Below, piece after piece: positions 1-8,880 of a stretch of DNA of 12,379 bases (position 1 is the first letter of the stretch; each line of letters opens with the position of its first letter). Source of the DNA: Physocladia obscura (taxonomy: Eukaryota; Chytridiomycota; Chytridiomycetes; Chytridiales; Chytriomycetaceae); the NCBI GenBank assembly GCA_027596945.1, contig JADGJH010001034.1:1-12379 (forward strand). Reading direction: 5' to 3'. The position numbers and the translations under genes are program-made. The notes beneath the pieces were generated by a model. It did no database searches, was not told the origin of the DNA, and was given only the letters and a program-made list of their open reading frames with translations.

Positions 1-64
1 TTTTTTTTGTTTTTACTGTTCTTTGTTCTTTCTTATTTTCTGTTTTTAAATATAATATTTTCAG

Positions 65-565
65 GCAAAGGCATCATGTTCCACAAGATTCTTATCCATC
101 ACCTTCATATTATCCCCAAAATCCGTTACCAATTTTTGAAAACCCAATTGTGTTCGAAAAGTTTGAAATCGATACATTGTTCTTTATTTTCTATCATATG
201 CAAGGGACATATCAACAGTTGAGTTTATTTTTTTATTAAGAATTCTATTATTTTTAAAATGTATTTATTTTTCATGTAGATATCTTGCTGCACGAGAATT
301 AAAAAAACAATCTTGGAGATTTCACAAAAAGTACAGTACATGGTTCCAGCGGTTTGAAGAACCAAAAGCAATAACTGATGAGTATGAACAAGGAACATAT
401 GTGTATTTTGATTTTGAAGGGTCCTGGAGTCAACGCAAGAAGCTGGATTTCAGGTAAATTTCTCGGTTTGTTTTTGTGCTACTAAAAAAAAATTATCATT
501 TTTGTATGAACTTATTCTAAAATTCCAGATTCGACTACAAATGGCTTGAAGATGAGTCTGTGTGA
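65..565 (+). CDS. NOT3: CCR4-NOT complex subunit NOT3/NOT5, C-terminal part (5' end outside window)
   Basis: Three exons are visible: 65-217, 280-453 and 529-565 (TGA), with introns 218-279 (GTTGAG...TAG) and 454-528 (GTAAAT...CAG). Joined, they give the last 120 residues. This is the NOT box (NOT2/3/5 domain) that closes CNOT3/Not3/Not5 proteins: a [10 protein letters not shown] stretch, then [60 protein letters not shown] and a final KWLEDESV. In known CCR4-NOT complexes this domain pairs with the NOT2 box and docks on the NOT1 scaffold, linking mRNA deadenylation, decay and translation control. The start, coiled-coil N-terminal region and promoter lie upstream of the window. Positions 1-64 are the pyrimidine-rich 3' end of another intron, ending TTTTCAG. 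Fungi have one or two paralogues (NOT3, NOT5); I cannot tell which this is, hence the symbol is a family label. Confidence 0.93.
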
Positions 566-752
566 ATTTTCACCAATGCTTTATTTCTCAAAAGATTGCT
601 GTTTTCTTCTCAAAATTTTATTTTTTGTATCCGTGAGAACAACATTTTGTTCTTTCCTGTAAGGATGAAGGTATGAAGGAACTTTTTACACCTTTTTTTT
701 TTTTGGAGAAGAACACAAGTTCAAAAAAAAGCAAAAAAAAAAAACTGTAAAA

Positions 753-1571
753 ATGCTGCGTCGATTTGTGACTGCCGCATCAACAACATTCAGAGTCAAG
801 GCGTAAGAAATTTCAAATCGTCACATGCGTATTTCTTAGTTGAATTTCCCATTTTCGGCCATGTTCTAGAACTCTTCCTCAAAGATGTTTCTCTGTGGGA
901 ATCATTTCGAGAAATGCAGCTGCCGCCCCGAAGATTATCGAAATTGTCGACAAGATTCAGACACTTACTTTGATCGAAACCGCGGCGTTAGTTCAAGAAC
1001 TTAAGGTAACAGCAGGACGAAAATGAGTGAGACGAAAAAGGACGAAGGAAAAAAAAAAGAAACGATGGAGTCAAACAAACGAAACCAACAACCTGAGATG
1101 TTAATATCAGGAAATTATTTTCGAAAAAAAGCGGAGTTGCAAATAGACGTTTACTGTTGACTTTTCGGTACTGGCTAAAAATTGCACTTAGACCCGTTTG
1201 AACATTCAAGATATTGCTTTGCCCGCTGCAATTGCTGCACCCGTTGTTGCCGCACCAGCAGCAGCCGCCGCCGCCGCTCCTGTTGCTGAGGTTCGTCTAA
1301 AATTGTTTGAAACGGCGACATATGACTTTCAAAACAGGAAAAAGCTCCGGAACAAACTGAATTCAAAGTGAGATTGGAAAAATTTGATGCTGCTGCCAAG
1401 GCCAAGATTATTCGAGAAGTAAAAAACATTATTCCGGGTGCAAATTTAGTCGAAGCAAAGAAGTTTGTGGAAAGCGTGCCAAAGGTACTGAAGGAGAATG
1501 TACCAAAAGAGGAAGCCGAAAAGTTGAAGAAATTGTTGGAAGATCTTGGGGCAACAGTGGTTCTCGAATAA
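753..1571 (+). CDS. MRPL12: Mitochondrial large-subunit ribosomal protein bL12m (L7/L12 family)
   Basis: Four exons, 753-802, 870-1005, 1192-1290 and 1338-1571 (TAA), join in phase to 172 residues. Residues 1-35 are basic and Ser/Thr/Ala-rich without acids, as expected for a mitochondrial presequence (MLRRFVTAASTTFRVKA...). Residues 38-70 are the N-terminal dimerisation helices (KIIEIVDKIQTLTLIETAAL). Residues 71-95 form an Ala/Pro hinge, encoded partly by a GCC/GCA run near 1255-1278. Residues 103-172 are the conserved C-terminal domain (EFKVRLEKFDAAAKAKIIRE ... PKEEAEKLKKLLEDLGATVV). In this family L12 forms the flexible stalk that recruits translation GTPases to the ribosome; here it would act in the mitochondrial matrix. 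The ATG at 753 is the first in a short A-rich leader, 187 bp after the NOT3 stop. Intron 2 (1006-1191, 186 nt) is unusually long for this window; the other two are 67 and 47 nt. Confidence 0.93.
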
Positions 1572-1606
1572 GTCACTAATACATGGGATTTTTATATTCA
1601 AAACTC

Positions 1607-2425
1607 TCAATCCCATTCCTTCTTAATATCAAATGACCAGGCCCATTCCAGATGAATATGCTGGTCGTCATCAATAAATCTGCTCTTCACATTGTAGTGA
1701 CCGCGCGCAATCAAGCCACTCGGAGCTTCTTCAAGTGGAAACTTTTTTTCGTACACATCTTTTGAAGAAACAAGAGAAAAGAAGTATGATAAGTATTTTA
1801 AAAAAAACAATTTTAGACCACAAACCAGCAGAAGGTCCATATGAACCCAGCATTTCGTCAGCTTTGTCAACTTTCAATCCAGATCTCTTAACAATATGCA
1901 AGTATCTGAGACCGCTAACGACATCGTGGTTGACGCGAAATTTAACTTTAAGTCTGTATTCCACACCTTCTTTGATCGTCATCACTTGAGAGTTCAGGTT
2001 CTCAATTGCCGCTATGAAAATTGAGTGCCATAGTCAATAATCTAATGAAAGAAGAGAATACACGAACCAGGGCTGTCGAGGGGAATAACAACATCAGGGC
2101 GGCCCGTGCTCTCCATTGCAATGGACAGAAGAACAACATTACGAGGATCGCTGGTGTTGACTAAGTTTCTAATAATCAGTCTCAAACAACAGATCATACA
2201 CAGCAGGGTTTACCAGCACCCCCGCCGGCTTTAATTCCAAGAGACTCCTTCCACTTTTTCAATGATTCTAAGATACAAGTTCAGTTGAAAGACACACAAA
2301 ATAAGAGAAGCAACAACACCATCAGCAGCATCCATCTCGGCCATCTCGGCGGCCGTCTTCTTGGCAGATGAGCTTGCCTTGTATCCATTCGCGCTAGTCA
2401 GAGGACCAAAGTCGTCGTCAGCCAT
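1607..2425 (-). CDS. RDI1: Rho GDP-dissociation inhibitor (RhoGDI)
   Basis: Five exons on the minus strand, 2425-2320, 2267-2214, 2160-2068, 2011-1826 and 1758-1607, join in phase to 196 residues, close to the usual length of about 200. The short acidic, flexible N-terminus (MADDDFGPLTSANGYKASSS) is followed by the helix motif ESLKKWKESLGI. The rest is the immunoglobulin-like prenyl-binding fold: DPRNVVLLSIAMESTGRPDV, MTIKEGVEYRLKVKFRVNHD, VVSGLRYLHIVKRSGLKVDK, MLGSYGP, EEAPSGLIARGHYNVKSRF and the terminal HLEWAWSFDIKKEWD. RhoGDIs extract prenylated Rho/Cdc42/Rac GTPases from membranes and hold them GDP-bound in the cytosol. Introns are 52, 53, 56 and 67 nt. At intron 2 an AG eight bases upstream of the chosen acceptor would shift the frame; only the inner AG (plus positions 2161-2162) keeps phase. 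It converges on MRPL12 with 35 bp between stop codons, so 3' UTRs must overlap or be very short. Confidence 0.95.
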
Positions 2426-2909
2426 TTGCTATTGGTTAAGAAGCATTAGCATTGGCAACAAACAATTGGTTTGGCATGATCGCAGCGGAATAAAGACAGC
2501 GCGGAAACGGGAGCGAAAATGGGAGCACTCAGAAAAGCACGATCGGCTTGCGCACAGCTAATGCCACAGCCCACGCACCAGCCACAAACACGCAAACTCT
2601 AGCACAAGAAACAAACACTTACTTTTTCTTCAACAAATTTTGCTTTCGAAAATCGCCGTGAGATTCAACACTTTATGTCGGTTTCTTTCGCTCTGCCGCC
2701 TGCCAACTCTAAAGGCCAAAAATACTCACTTGGTCCGCAGAAAGAACAGCAGCAAGTTAAACAGGCGTCGCGCACGAATCTTGCTTCAGATGACGCAACT
2801 TTAATTTTAAACTCTACTTTTATAAACCCGCTCGCCAACCCCAAAGGTATGTAGTTGAATCAGTCATATCCGATAAGCACTTATACTGTCACCAAAATAA
2901 TAATAAAAT
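2426..2909. promoter_or_regulatory. Divergent intergenic region between RhoGDI and ZMYND12-like genes
   Basis: These 484 bp separate two divergent start codons and probably hold both promoters and 5' UTRs. Near ZMYND12 there is a TATAAA at 2821-2826, 84 bp before its ATG, plus a TGACGCAA at about 2791 that resembles a CRE/ATF half-site. On the RhoGDI side three ATTGG words (CCAAT on the minus strand) lie at 2431-2435, 2451-2455 and 2465-2469. They sit within 45 bp of the RhoGDI ATG, so they may simply be in its 5' UTR. I see no convincing coding potential; a short plus ORF at 2361-2561 is antisense to RhoGDI exon 1 and then leader sequence. The element assignments are word matches only. Confidence 0.4.
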
Positions 2910-4438
2910 ATGTTTTGTTTATGGCAAGGCATAAAACTTGGCTGTGAACTATGCGGAAAACCTGCGTGAGTCTATGCGATAAAAGTGTATATATACGCGT
3001 CAACTGTATTATTTTCCAGATATATACAATGTAAAGATTGCCGTGTTACCTTTTACTGGTATTTCAATTCAACTTGACGCAAAAAAGGATTTCCAACATT
3101 TTCCTTGTTTCTTCAGTGACAAAGAACATCAAAGTACCGATTATAGAGGAATTCACAACAAAATTTGTTCATTATTGATTCCATTGAGGTTAGTTGTGCA
3201 TACACGTGAATATATTTTTGATGACGCACAATTTTCCCCAGAACGCCAGTTACAATTTTAGGATCTGAAGAAGAACGGATTCATCGGGAAAAACAAACTC
3301 GCCATCGCCAGGTTCAAGTTGTTTTTGTGAAATGCTTTGCTTCAATTAACATGATCAAGTTATTTAGACACAATTACTGGAATTATCAAAAACTGAAGCA
3401 CATAAGAAACTGTTTGAAGGACAGGTTTGAGCTGAATTAATTTTAACACCCATTAGTCATATTTGTCATTTTTGCAGTATGATTTGGCTATTCCAGCAGC
3501 ACTTCAAGCTCTGCGTTTCAGTATGGATGTTTTTGGTCAAGATAGTATTGAGCTTGTTCCTTCGTATTTGCTTTTAGGAGAAGCCAGTATCGGCTTAAAG
3601 CAATACACTGCTGCTGAAGATTACTTGAGTTTGGCAAAATGGGCAGTTTTGAAAGCCGTCAATTGTGAGAATAAAATCAGAAGTCAAATGCACCGAAATT
3701 TTGGATTACTATATGCAAGTCGTGGAGAATACTCCGATGCGTTATCGCAACTGGCATTAGATGTAATTCGAACGTTAAATTATTACTCGATTTAACAGTC
3801 GGTTGTCTAGATATATTATTCATCTTTGGAGAAGGGACCCGAGAATATTCTAGTTCTAGGTGGATTTTTTCAGCTCGGAAATGTCTTTCATAAGCAAGGA
3901 CGTTTGGAGCAAGTCACTACTGTTTTTGACAAAGTTGTTTCGATTTGGAAACAAGCTTTGAAAGCCAACGAAGAAACTTTAGGTTCGAAACATTTGAAAT
4001 AACTTTTAATTTATTTGCAGTTTCATTTTCCAGACGAAGCTCAACAAGCTGAAGCAGTTCAAATGCTTACTACAATTTTTAGCTTTCGAACAAATTTTGT
4101 CACATCTCCAACTGGTCCTGCAGAAGTTAATTTTGTGCTGGCTCAACTGCACCATATCTATGGACATTCAGAACGGGCGCGAGATTACACTGCAAAAGCA
4201 TTAGAAGGTGGTTTTGTTTTGAAATGTTGTTTTAATTATTTTAATTTAACTTCCTTACCCAGTATACGAAGCTGCGTTGGGCCGAGAACACACTTTGACA
4301 ATCGAAGTACGAAACTTTTTTAAAATAGTTATGGGCTTGCAAGCAGCAAAAACAGTCACTGAAAAAATTTCGAGGAGAGACTCTGGAGGGCACGGGAGTG
4401 AACGAACTCGGCGGAAAAGTTCTGCTTCGCGAAGATAA
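2910..4438 (+). CDS. ZMYND12: ZMYND12-like protein: MYND zinc finger plus TPR-type helical repeats (axonemal/flagellar)
   Basis: Nine exons (2910-2965, 3020-3058, 3117-3188, 3242-3311, 3368-3424, 3478-3762, 3811-3982, 4034-4207, 4263-4438) join in phase to 366 residues, matching the roughly 365 of vertebrate ZMYND12. The N-terminal MYND-type finger has C12/C15, C23/C26, YC32, H36, H45 and C49, with His at the position where most MYND domains have Cys. It is followed by KICSLLIPLR and an EEERIHREKQ helix. Residues from about 111 are tetratricopeptide-like: YDLAIPAALQALRFSMDVFG, IELVPSYLLLGEASIGL, AEDYLSLAKWAVLKAV, MHRNFGLLYASRGEYSDAL, later FQLGNVFHKQGRLEQV and DEAQQAEAVQMLTTIF. The C-terminus is basic and Ser/Arg-rich. 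ZMYND12 is known as an axoneme-associated protein linked to TTC29 and inner-arm dynein in sperm and trypanosome flagella; a role in the zoospore flagellum is inferred. The ATG at 2910 is in frame eleven codons before the first Cys. At exon 8 an upstream CAG, 13 nt earlier, would break the frame. Confidence 0.9.
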
Positions 4439-4442
4439 AAAA

Positions 4443-4448
4443 AATAAA
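4443..4448 (+). terminator. Possible polyadenylation signal AATAAA of the ZMYND12-like gene
   Basis: AATAAA occurs four bases after the TAA stop, inside an A/T-rich stretch. It is unusually close to the stop codon, so cleavage might instead use a later A/T-rich element. Sequence match only. Confidence 0.3.
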
Positions 4449-4537
4449 TATTATATTTTTAAAATTCAAGCAATGTCCCAATCAATGAACGTCTGATCTT
4501 GGTCAATTTCTTATTTCAATTCTTCCACAGAAATTTT

Positions 4538-4931
4538 TTAATGTTCTTTGTTGCAATTCTCCCGCGGACAGAATTCAGCACTTTCATCACCAATATCAAC
4601 TAATTTCAAAAAAATTTCTCGGAACAAATCTTCTCGTGTTGTTTGCTTAACTTGATTCACCCCATTTTCCAGCAGTGTGAACAGTTCATTTCCGCCCCAT
4701 TTTTTTTTGTGTATTTTGTGTATAATTGATAGAATATCGCAGCGGTTTTAGTGAACAACTCACATTCTTGTCCAATAACGTATTCTGATATTTAATCAAT
4801 TTTTTGTTGTACAAACGTATGGCTTGCTTGATGCACAGTAAGCAAACAAGCTTATCATCTTCTTATGGCTTCTCAAATTTACGTGTCAGTGGATTCTTTG
4901 TGGAAAAATCCAAATATGGCCGTAGGCAGTC
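4538..4931 (-). pseudogene. Decayed protein-coding remnant, family not recognised
   Basis: Read on the minus strand, protein-like sequence continues through three frames. The first segment (4931 to about 4762) contains PYLDFSTKNPLTRKFEKP, an in-frame TAA at plus 4863-4865, then EDDKLVCLLCIKQAIRLYNK and LIKYQNTLLDKN. The next (about 4766-4700) reads CELFTKTAAIFYQLYTKYTK. The last (4708-4538) reads KWGGNELFTLLENGVNQVKQ, TTREDLFREIFLKLVDIGDE and ends CPRENCNKEH before TAA. The second shift lies in an A9 homopolymer (plus 4700-4708). Amphipathic Leu/Lys/Glu helices across all three segments suggest one former protein with two frame changes and one nonsense codon. Introns could explain one break but no clean donor/acceptor pair is visible. 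The FEKP...CLLC part faintly recalls a BED-type zinc finger of transposases; I do not trust that enough to name it. Confidence 0.45.
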
Positions 4932-5329
4932 ATCACTTTATTTTTATTCGATTAATGGTATAGAAAGAACTTTATATTATTTGCGTATTTTTAAATTTGG
5001 AATTAATATCAACTAACTGATCAGGCTTTCTCGTTTAATGTCAAACAGATCATTAATAATAACTGTAGTACAAATTAATTTCTTGCAAAAACTACTTTTG
5101 TTGGCCTGCACTTGGTTGCTACAGTCACATTTTCAATTTGGTTTCTGAAAATATTCATGCGGTCATTAAAGTTAGAAAATATTGAACATTTTTGAATCCA
5201 TAATGCATAAATTTAAATCGGTTGAACTTTGGACTAAACTTCTAAAGCAAACACCATTCTGAAGTAAAACTTTTTGAGTAGTGTCTTTGAAATTTTTTCA
5301 ATAATTCTTGTATAACAACCATAATCATT
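4932..5329. other. AT-rich spacer with short minus-strand coding-like scraps
   Basis: No intact gene is seen. On the minus strand short stretches read like protein, for example MNIFRNQIENVTVATKCRPT (beginning near plus 5157) and INDLFDIKRESLIS (near 5050-5010). They are in different frames and separated by stops. They may be upstream parts of the decayed gene at 4538-4931, but there is no way to join them from sequence alone. Confidence 0.25.
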
Positions 5330-5569
5330 TTGCATATTGGTGAGTGGCCGAAAAGAACTTTGAAAATATTAGATGATTGGAAAATGATAGTCTTGGAATT
5401 TTTAATGGGCAATCAAACAGTTGCCAAGAAACTTACCTTTGAGAAACACAGATATTTTGTTACTACCATTTCAAAATATCCTGATATGGAAGAGAATTTG
5501 GCAAAAAATTTGAAAACTTTCACTCCTTTTTCAGCAAATAATAACTTCGAAAATGAATTTAACATATAA
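5330..5569 (+). CDS. Unassigned open reading frame, possibly an exon or gene remnant
   Basis: About 79 codons are open to TAA at 5567-5569. There is no ATG at the left edge (the frame opens at TTG); the first in-frame ATG is at about 5384. Composition is protein-like, with Lys/Glu-rich helical stretches such as RTLKILDDWKMIVLEFLMGN and KKLTFEKHRYFVTTISKYPD, ending with an Asn/Phe-rich tail. No motif, signal peptide or membrane segment is recognised. A GTGAGT donor-like word at about 5340 means part of it could instead be intronic. It lies between a decayed minus-strand gene and the 3' end of the zinc-finger gene, so relic status is as likely as a living gene. Confidence 0.25.
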   Translation: MHIGEWPKRTLKILDDWKMIVLEFLMGNQTVAKKLTFEKHRYFVTTISKYPDMEENLAKNLKTFTPFSANNNFENEFNI

Positions 5570-5774
5570 CACAGATAGGGGCATCAAAACTGGTTTGGAA
5601 TAAAAATTGCTTAGGCAAAGAAAAATTAAATATTTTGTGAATGATTGCTTTTTGTTTTTCGTAGTCGTTCAACATTTTGCTACTTTTATAAAATCACTTC
5701 GAACTCAATCAAATAATTTTTCATCATTTATACATTATTTTTTTTAAGGACATTAACAGGGTTAGAAAAAAATA

Positions 5775-8022
5775 TCATAAATCTTCTGGAGATAAAGTGT
5801 CAGACATTCCACACTTTTTTGTTCTCATGTGTCTAAATAATGCGTCCTATTATTAAGTTGTCGATTTTAGATTAATGAGGAAAATAAAATAAACACACCC
5901 GTCTAGAAAACATGGCACTACAAGACTCGCAAGAAAATCGCTTAACCAAGCTATGAACAGTACTATGACGTGTCAAATCATGCACTCTTCCAAACATTTT
6001 GCCGCATGACACTTCGGGACACGAAAATCGTTTCTCTCCATACCCACCACTACCACTAACACGTCCTGTTCCTCTTCGCGCAGCTGCCAGCACCGGCGTT
6101 GCCTTTTCCAAGGCATTATGAAACTCCCTATAGTGAACCCTTAATTCATCAACACTGACGAAACGCTGCACGCATTCTTCCAGAGAACACTTGTAACTGC
6201 GGTCGTTTTCAGCCTGAAAAGCTGCAAACATATTCGAGAGGTCACTGCAACTGCTGTTTCTGCTGAGAGTCTCCATGTTCGATTCACCGCGGCTCGAGAG
6301 TCTATAGAAGATCCCATCGCCGTTGCTGCCGCTTGGTTGTGTAGCTGAAGACACTGTGACGGCGGTTTTTCGCCGACTTGTTGGGCCTTTGATATTAAAT
6401 TTTGGAGACGTTACAGACGCTGTTCCAACAGATTTGCATCTCTTTTTCCCAGGCGGTGCAGCACCAACAACAGTCATTATTGGAATGGAATTCACCAATG
6501 TTACTGGAAATAAAGACGGTATAGCTGCTGTTGGTGTCGCAGTTTGGTTGTTGAATTCTACGAGTATCACTGAGTTTTTGAGTTGTTGTAGTAGCGTTGA
6601 ACTATTGTTGTTGCCGTCATTGTTACTATTGTTCGAAGTGGCAATTAGTGGAGGCGGTGTTTGCAGCGGCGCTGATGTTGATGGGGCAATCACAGTAGAC
6701 GAGTTTGTCGAACCTTGGAATAAAATATGACTGAATTCATTGCTTTTGGATGCGGATATTTGTGAAGGAGTTTGAATTCGTAATTGCGGTCTCGTTTTGA
6801 TTTGTTGAAATTGGTCGACGCTGGCGCCCGAGGAAGAATTCGATGAAAATTCCTTTGTCATGGAACGATCTGATAAACGATGAAATCAATATAATTTGAG
6901 GAAACATTTTATCAAACCAAAATAAAAGGTCAACTTACATCCATTCGATGTAAAATTTTTTAATTTTATGTCGCTAGCAGTAAATGGATGCGAATTGCCC
7001 GGAAACAGCCAGAAATTATCATCAGAAATTTTATTATTTGGCAGATGAAAGCTAGTGAATTGAGTTGTTGGTGGATTTCTAGAATCAAGCTGCACAGGTT
7101 CATACTTTTGTGTTGACGGTGGCGGCGGTGGATTTCCATTGTTGGAATTTCTTATTGGGACGCCATTCGAGTTTATCGCAAATTGCAACTGTTTGAGAGA
7201 CTTCTGACTGTTCATTTCCCCCAAACCAGGATCCTGAGAGTCGAAATAGCTGTTTCCTGGCACCGGACAACTTGTCGATAACGAATAAGAATCAGAGATT
7301 GACCGCGCACGTTGAAAAAATTGAGTCTGAAAAGTATCATGTGGTTGAGGACTCGTGACTAGATTATTTTGAGGGGGCAACATCTGATGGCAGTCAAACT
7401 GAAAATCAAACATGACATCCGACATAGATAACGAATCTTCTTTTTTATGTTGCGGCGGTGTTGTGCGTGTTGAAGGGATATCATGGGTATGATACCACTG
7501 TAGCAAAAGAGGAAAATTTTTAAATTTCATGAGCTATTGATATGAAGATAAGATCTAAGCGTTTACATTAGATCCCGGCATGTTGTTGACAATCAAGGGA
7601 GTCGAATCGGCGGCGGAATTTCCTGAAGAAAAGCAGGCATCGTGCAGTACGCTTGGATGACTCTGTCCGGAAGGCGCCAGAATGTTGGCATGTGACGACT
7701 GTGAGGACAGTGACGTATGATGCAATTGTAAATGCGGAAGCGGCAGTGTAAGTGGATTTGCAGATGATGCCAGCGTAAAGTCGTGGTTTATTTGTGACTG
7801 TGAGGGTGGAAAACTAGCAGGGAATGGTGCAGTAGGGAACGACGCATCAAACGGAAGGCCCAGCGCCAAAAGATTGTTAGTAGTGCGACTATCCGTGCAT
7901 GTGCTGTTGCAGTTATTTTCCGCAGAGGAAAAGGATTTGGCTGTGGTTTTTCTGATGTTGCTATAGGCATCGAGGACTGCGTCAGAATCAGCCGGTAGCG
8001 GGATTGGAACAGTCAGGGGCAT
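5775..8022 (-). CDS. C2H2-type zinc-finger transcription factor with three C-terminal fingers
   Basis: Four exons, 8022-7567, 7497-6939, 6869-5899 and 5846-5775, join in phase to 685 residues; introns are 69, 69 and 52 nt (GTAAAC...CAG, GTAAGT...CAG, GTGTGT...TAG). Residues 1-560 are low-complexity, rich in Ser, Asn, Pro, Thr and Gln, including a PPPPP run, as in fungal activation regions. Three fingers follow. Finger 1 has C566, C571, H584, H589. Finger 2 has C622, C627, H640, H644. Finger 3 has C652, C655, H668 and C674, a C2HC ending. The linker VHSLVKRFSCESC between fingers 2 and 3 departs from canonical TGEKP. Without the last intron, finger 3 would stop at FSRR and lose its His and Cys ligands, so the 72-nt last exon (DALFRHMRTKKC...) is well supported. 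Probably a nuclear DNA-binding regulator; target and pathway unknown. The ATG at 8022 follows an in-frame stop (TAA), though an upstream non-coding exon is possible. Confidence 0.88.
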
Positions 8023-8585
8023 TCTGCGTACTGGAACTAGTTATGTTTGCTGTTGATATTGATGTTCTCAGGGCTATCGGTGGCGCCAGTGTTAGTTTGC
8101 GGTGGCGGCGGCGCTCTGTATTCGGTTTAGTTTCTCCCTTGGAAAAAAATACAATTTTGCACATTTAATCAAAAAATCATTTGTCATTCTGTGTGGGCTT
8201 GTTGCTTTCAATCCTTGACTGTCATACCCGGAAACCGTAAGTCTTTGGGTACCGGGGAAGTAAAAATCAGCCCCATAAGTCAAAATTCTCATTAAATTAG
8301 GTAAACAATGATAAATTTTTTCTTGAGTGAAGGTGTGAAAAAAATGGTATCACAATACCACTAACTTTAAACATAAAGATTCAAGTGAGGTAGAAATTCA
8401 AGGCAACACGTAGAGGGAATGAGAGTACTAACTGTTATTAATCTCATTTTTTAGTTTCAATGATAAACAACAAGTAGAAAACTGGAGTTGTGCAATTTGC
8501 ATACATAAGCCCTGTGGACAAGATTCTGAGCTTTAAAGGTTGGTTTACACTTTTTATGGAATCCTTTGTTGACAGATTCCTTTTG
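8023..8585. other. Upstream region of the zinc-finger gene, no gene seen
   Basis: This stretch should contain the promoter and leader of the minus-strand zinc-finger gene. Near 8080-8115 it is locally GC-rich (GGCGGCGGCG), then becomes AT-rich from about 8290. A 66-codon minus ORF at 8092-8292 has no recognisable domain and is probably leader sequence. I see no RNA gene. Confidence 0.4.
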
Positions 8586-8685
8586 AACTGTTCACATTGA
8601 GACATTGTTATAATTTTTTAGGTTAAAATCTTCCAATAAGAGAGCACATAATAAATCCCAATGTGATGGCTCATTGTGAACTGTT
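8586..8685. repeat. Imperfect inverted repeat, 16-bp arms
   Basis: The left arm AACTGTTCACATTGAG (8586-8601) is matched on the opposite strand by CTCATTGTGAACTGTT (8670-8685) with two mismatches; the loop is 68 bp. It lies about 200 bp upstream of the Crinkler-like reading frame. It could be a small hairpin or MITE-like remnant, or a pair of protein-binding sites. No target-site duplication was identified. Confidence 0.45.
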
Positions 8686-8689
8686 TTCG

Positions 8690-8696
8690 TATAAAT
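8690..8696 (+). promoter_or_regulatory. TATA-like box
   Basis: TATAAAT lies about 190 bp upstream of the start of the Crinkler-like frame and immediately after the inverted repeat. Word match only, in AT-rich DNA where chance matches are common. Confidence 0.25.
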
Positions 8697-8880
8697 ATCC
8701 TGATTTTGAATTTATGACACAAAATTGGAATTTTATATCTCCGCAATGACCCATATTTCTCGGTCATGTGCCTGTCAAATAAACAAAACCATCTTTTCCA
8801 ATTTAACAAAGATTAGATGTAAAGATCTTCAACCTTTAGTATTTCGCAGTGAAAACCTTAACAACAACAACACGTCGATG

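Noticed and set aside
7..222. 71-codon plus ORF starting with a hydrophobic stretch resembling a signal peptide
   Set aside because: The hydrophobic start is the pyrimidine-rich 3' end of an intron, and the rest is NOT3 exon sequence in the wrong frame.
1006..1191. Intronic C/D-box snoRNA
   Set aside because: The C-box match is poor and the gap to the CTGA word is only about 25 nt, too short for a normal snoRNA; kept only as a low-interest intron note.
1249..1278. GCC/GCA repeat as an unstable triplet expansion
   Set aside because: It encodes the normal alanine-rich hinge of L12 proteins and is short and interrupted.
1175..1576. 133-codon minus-strand ORF
   Set aside because: Antisense to bL12m exons 3 and 4, which are firmly assigned by domain match; Ser/Phe and Arg/Gln runs are complements of the Lys/Glu/Ala-rich sequence.
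2426..2909. An RNA gene or extra small protein gene in the divergent intergenic region
   Set aside because: No tRNA-like arms, A/B-box pair or coding-like frame could be found; the sequence is adequately explained as two promoters and leaders.
4804..5016. 70-codon plus-strand ORF
   Set aside because: It lies opposite the minus-strand relic, whose reading looks more protein-like; the plus frame is Ser/Tyr-rich shadow.
6323..6730. 135-codon plus-strand ORF
   Set aside because: Antisense to the Ser/Asn/Pro-rich exon of the zinc-finger gene; repeats such as LLLL and VAVWLL are reverse readings of low-complexity codons, and the minus frame has fingers and consistent splicing.
8092..8292. 66-codon minus ORF upstream of the zinc-finger gene, as an extra first exon
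   Set aside because: No phase-compatible donor leads into the ATG at 8022, and the frame shows no recognisable protein features.
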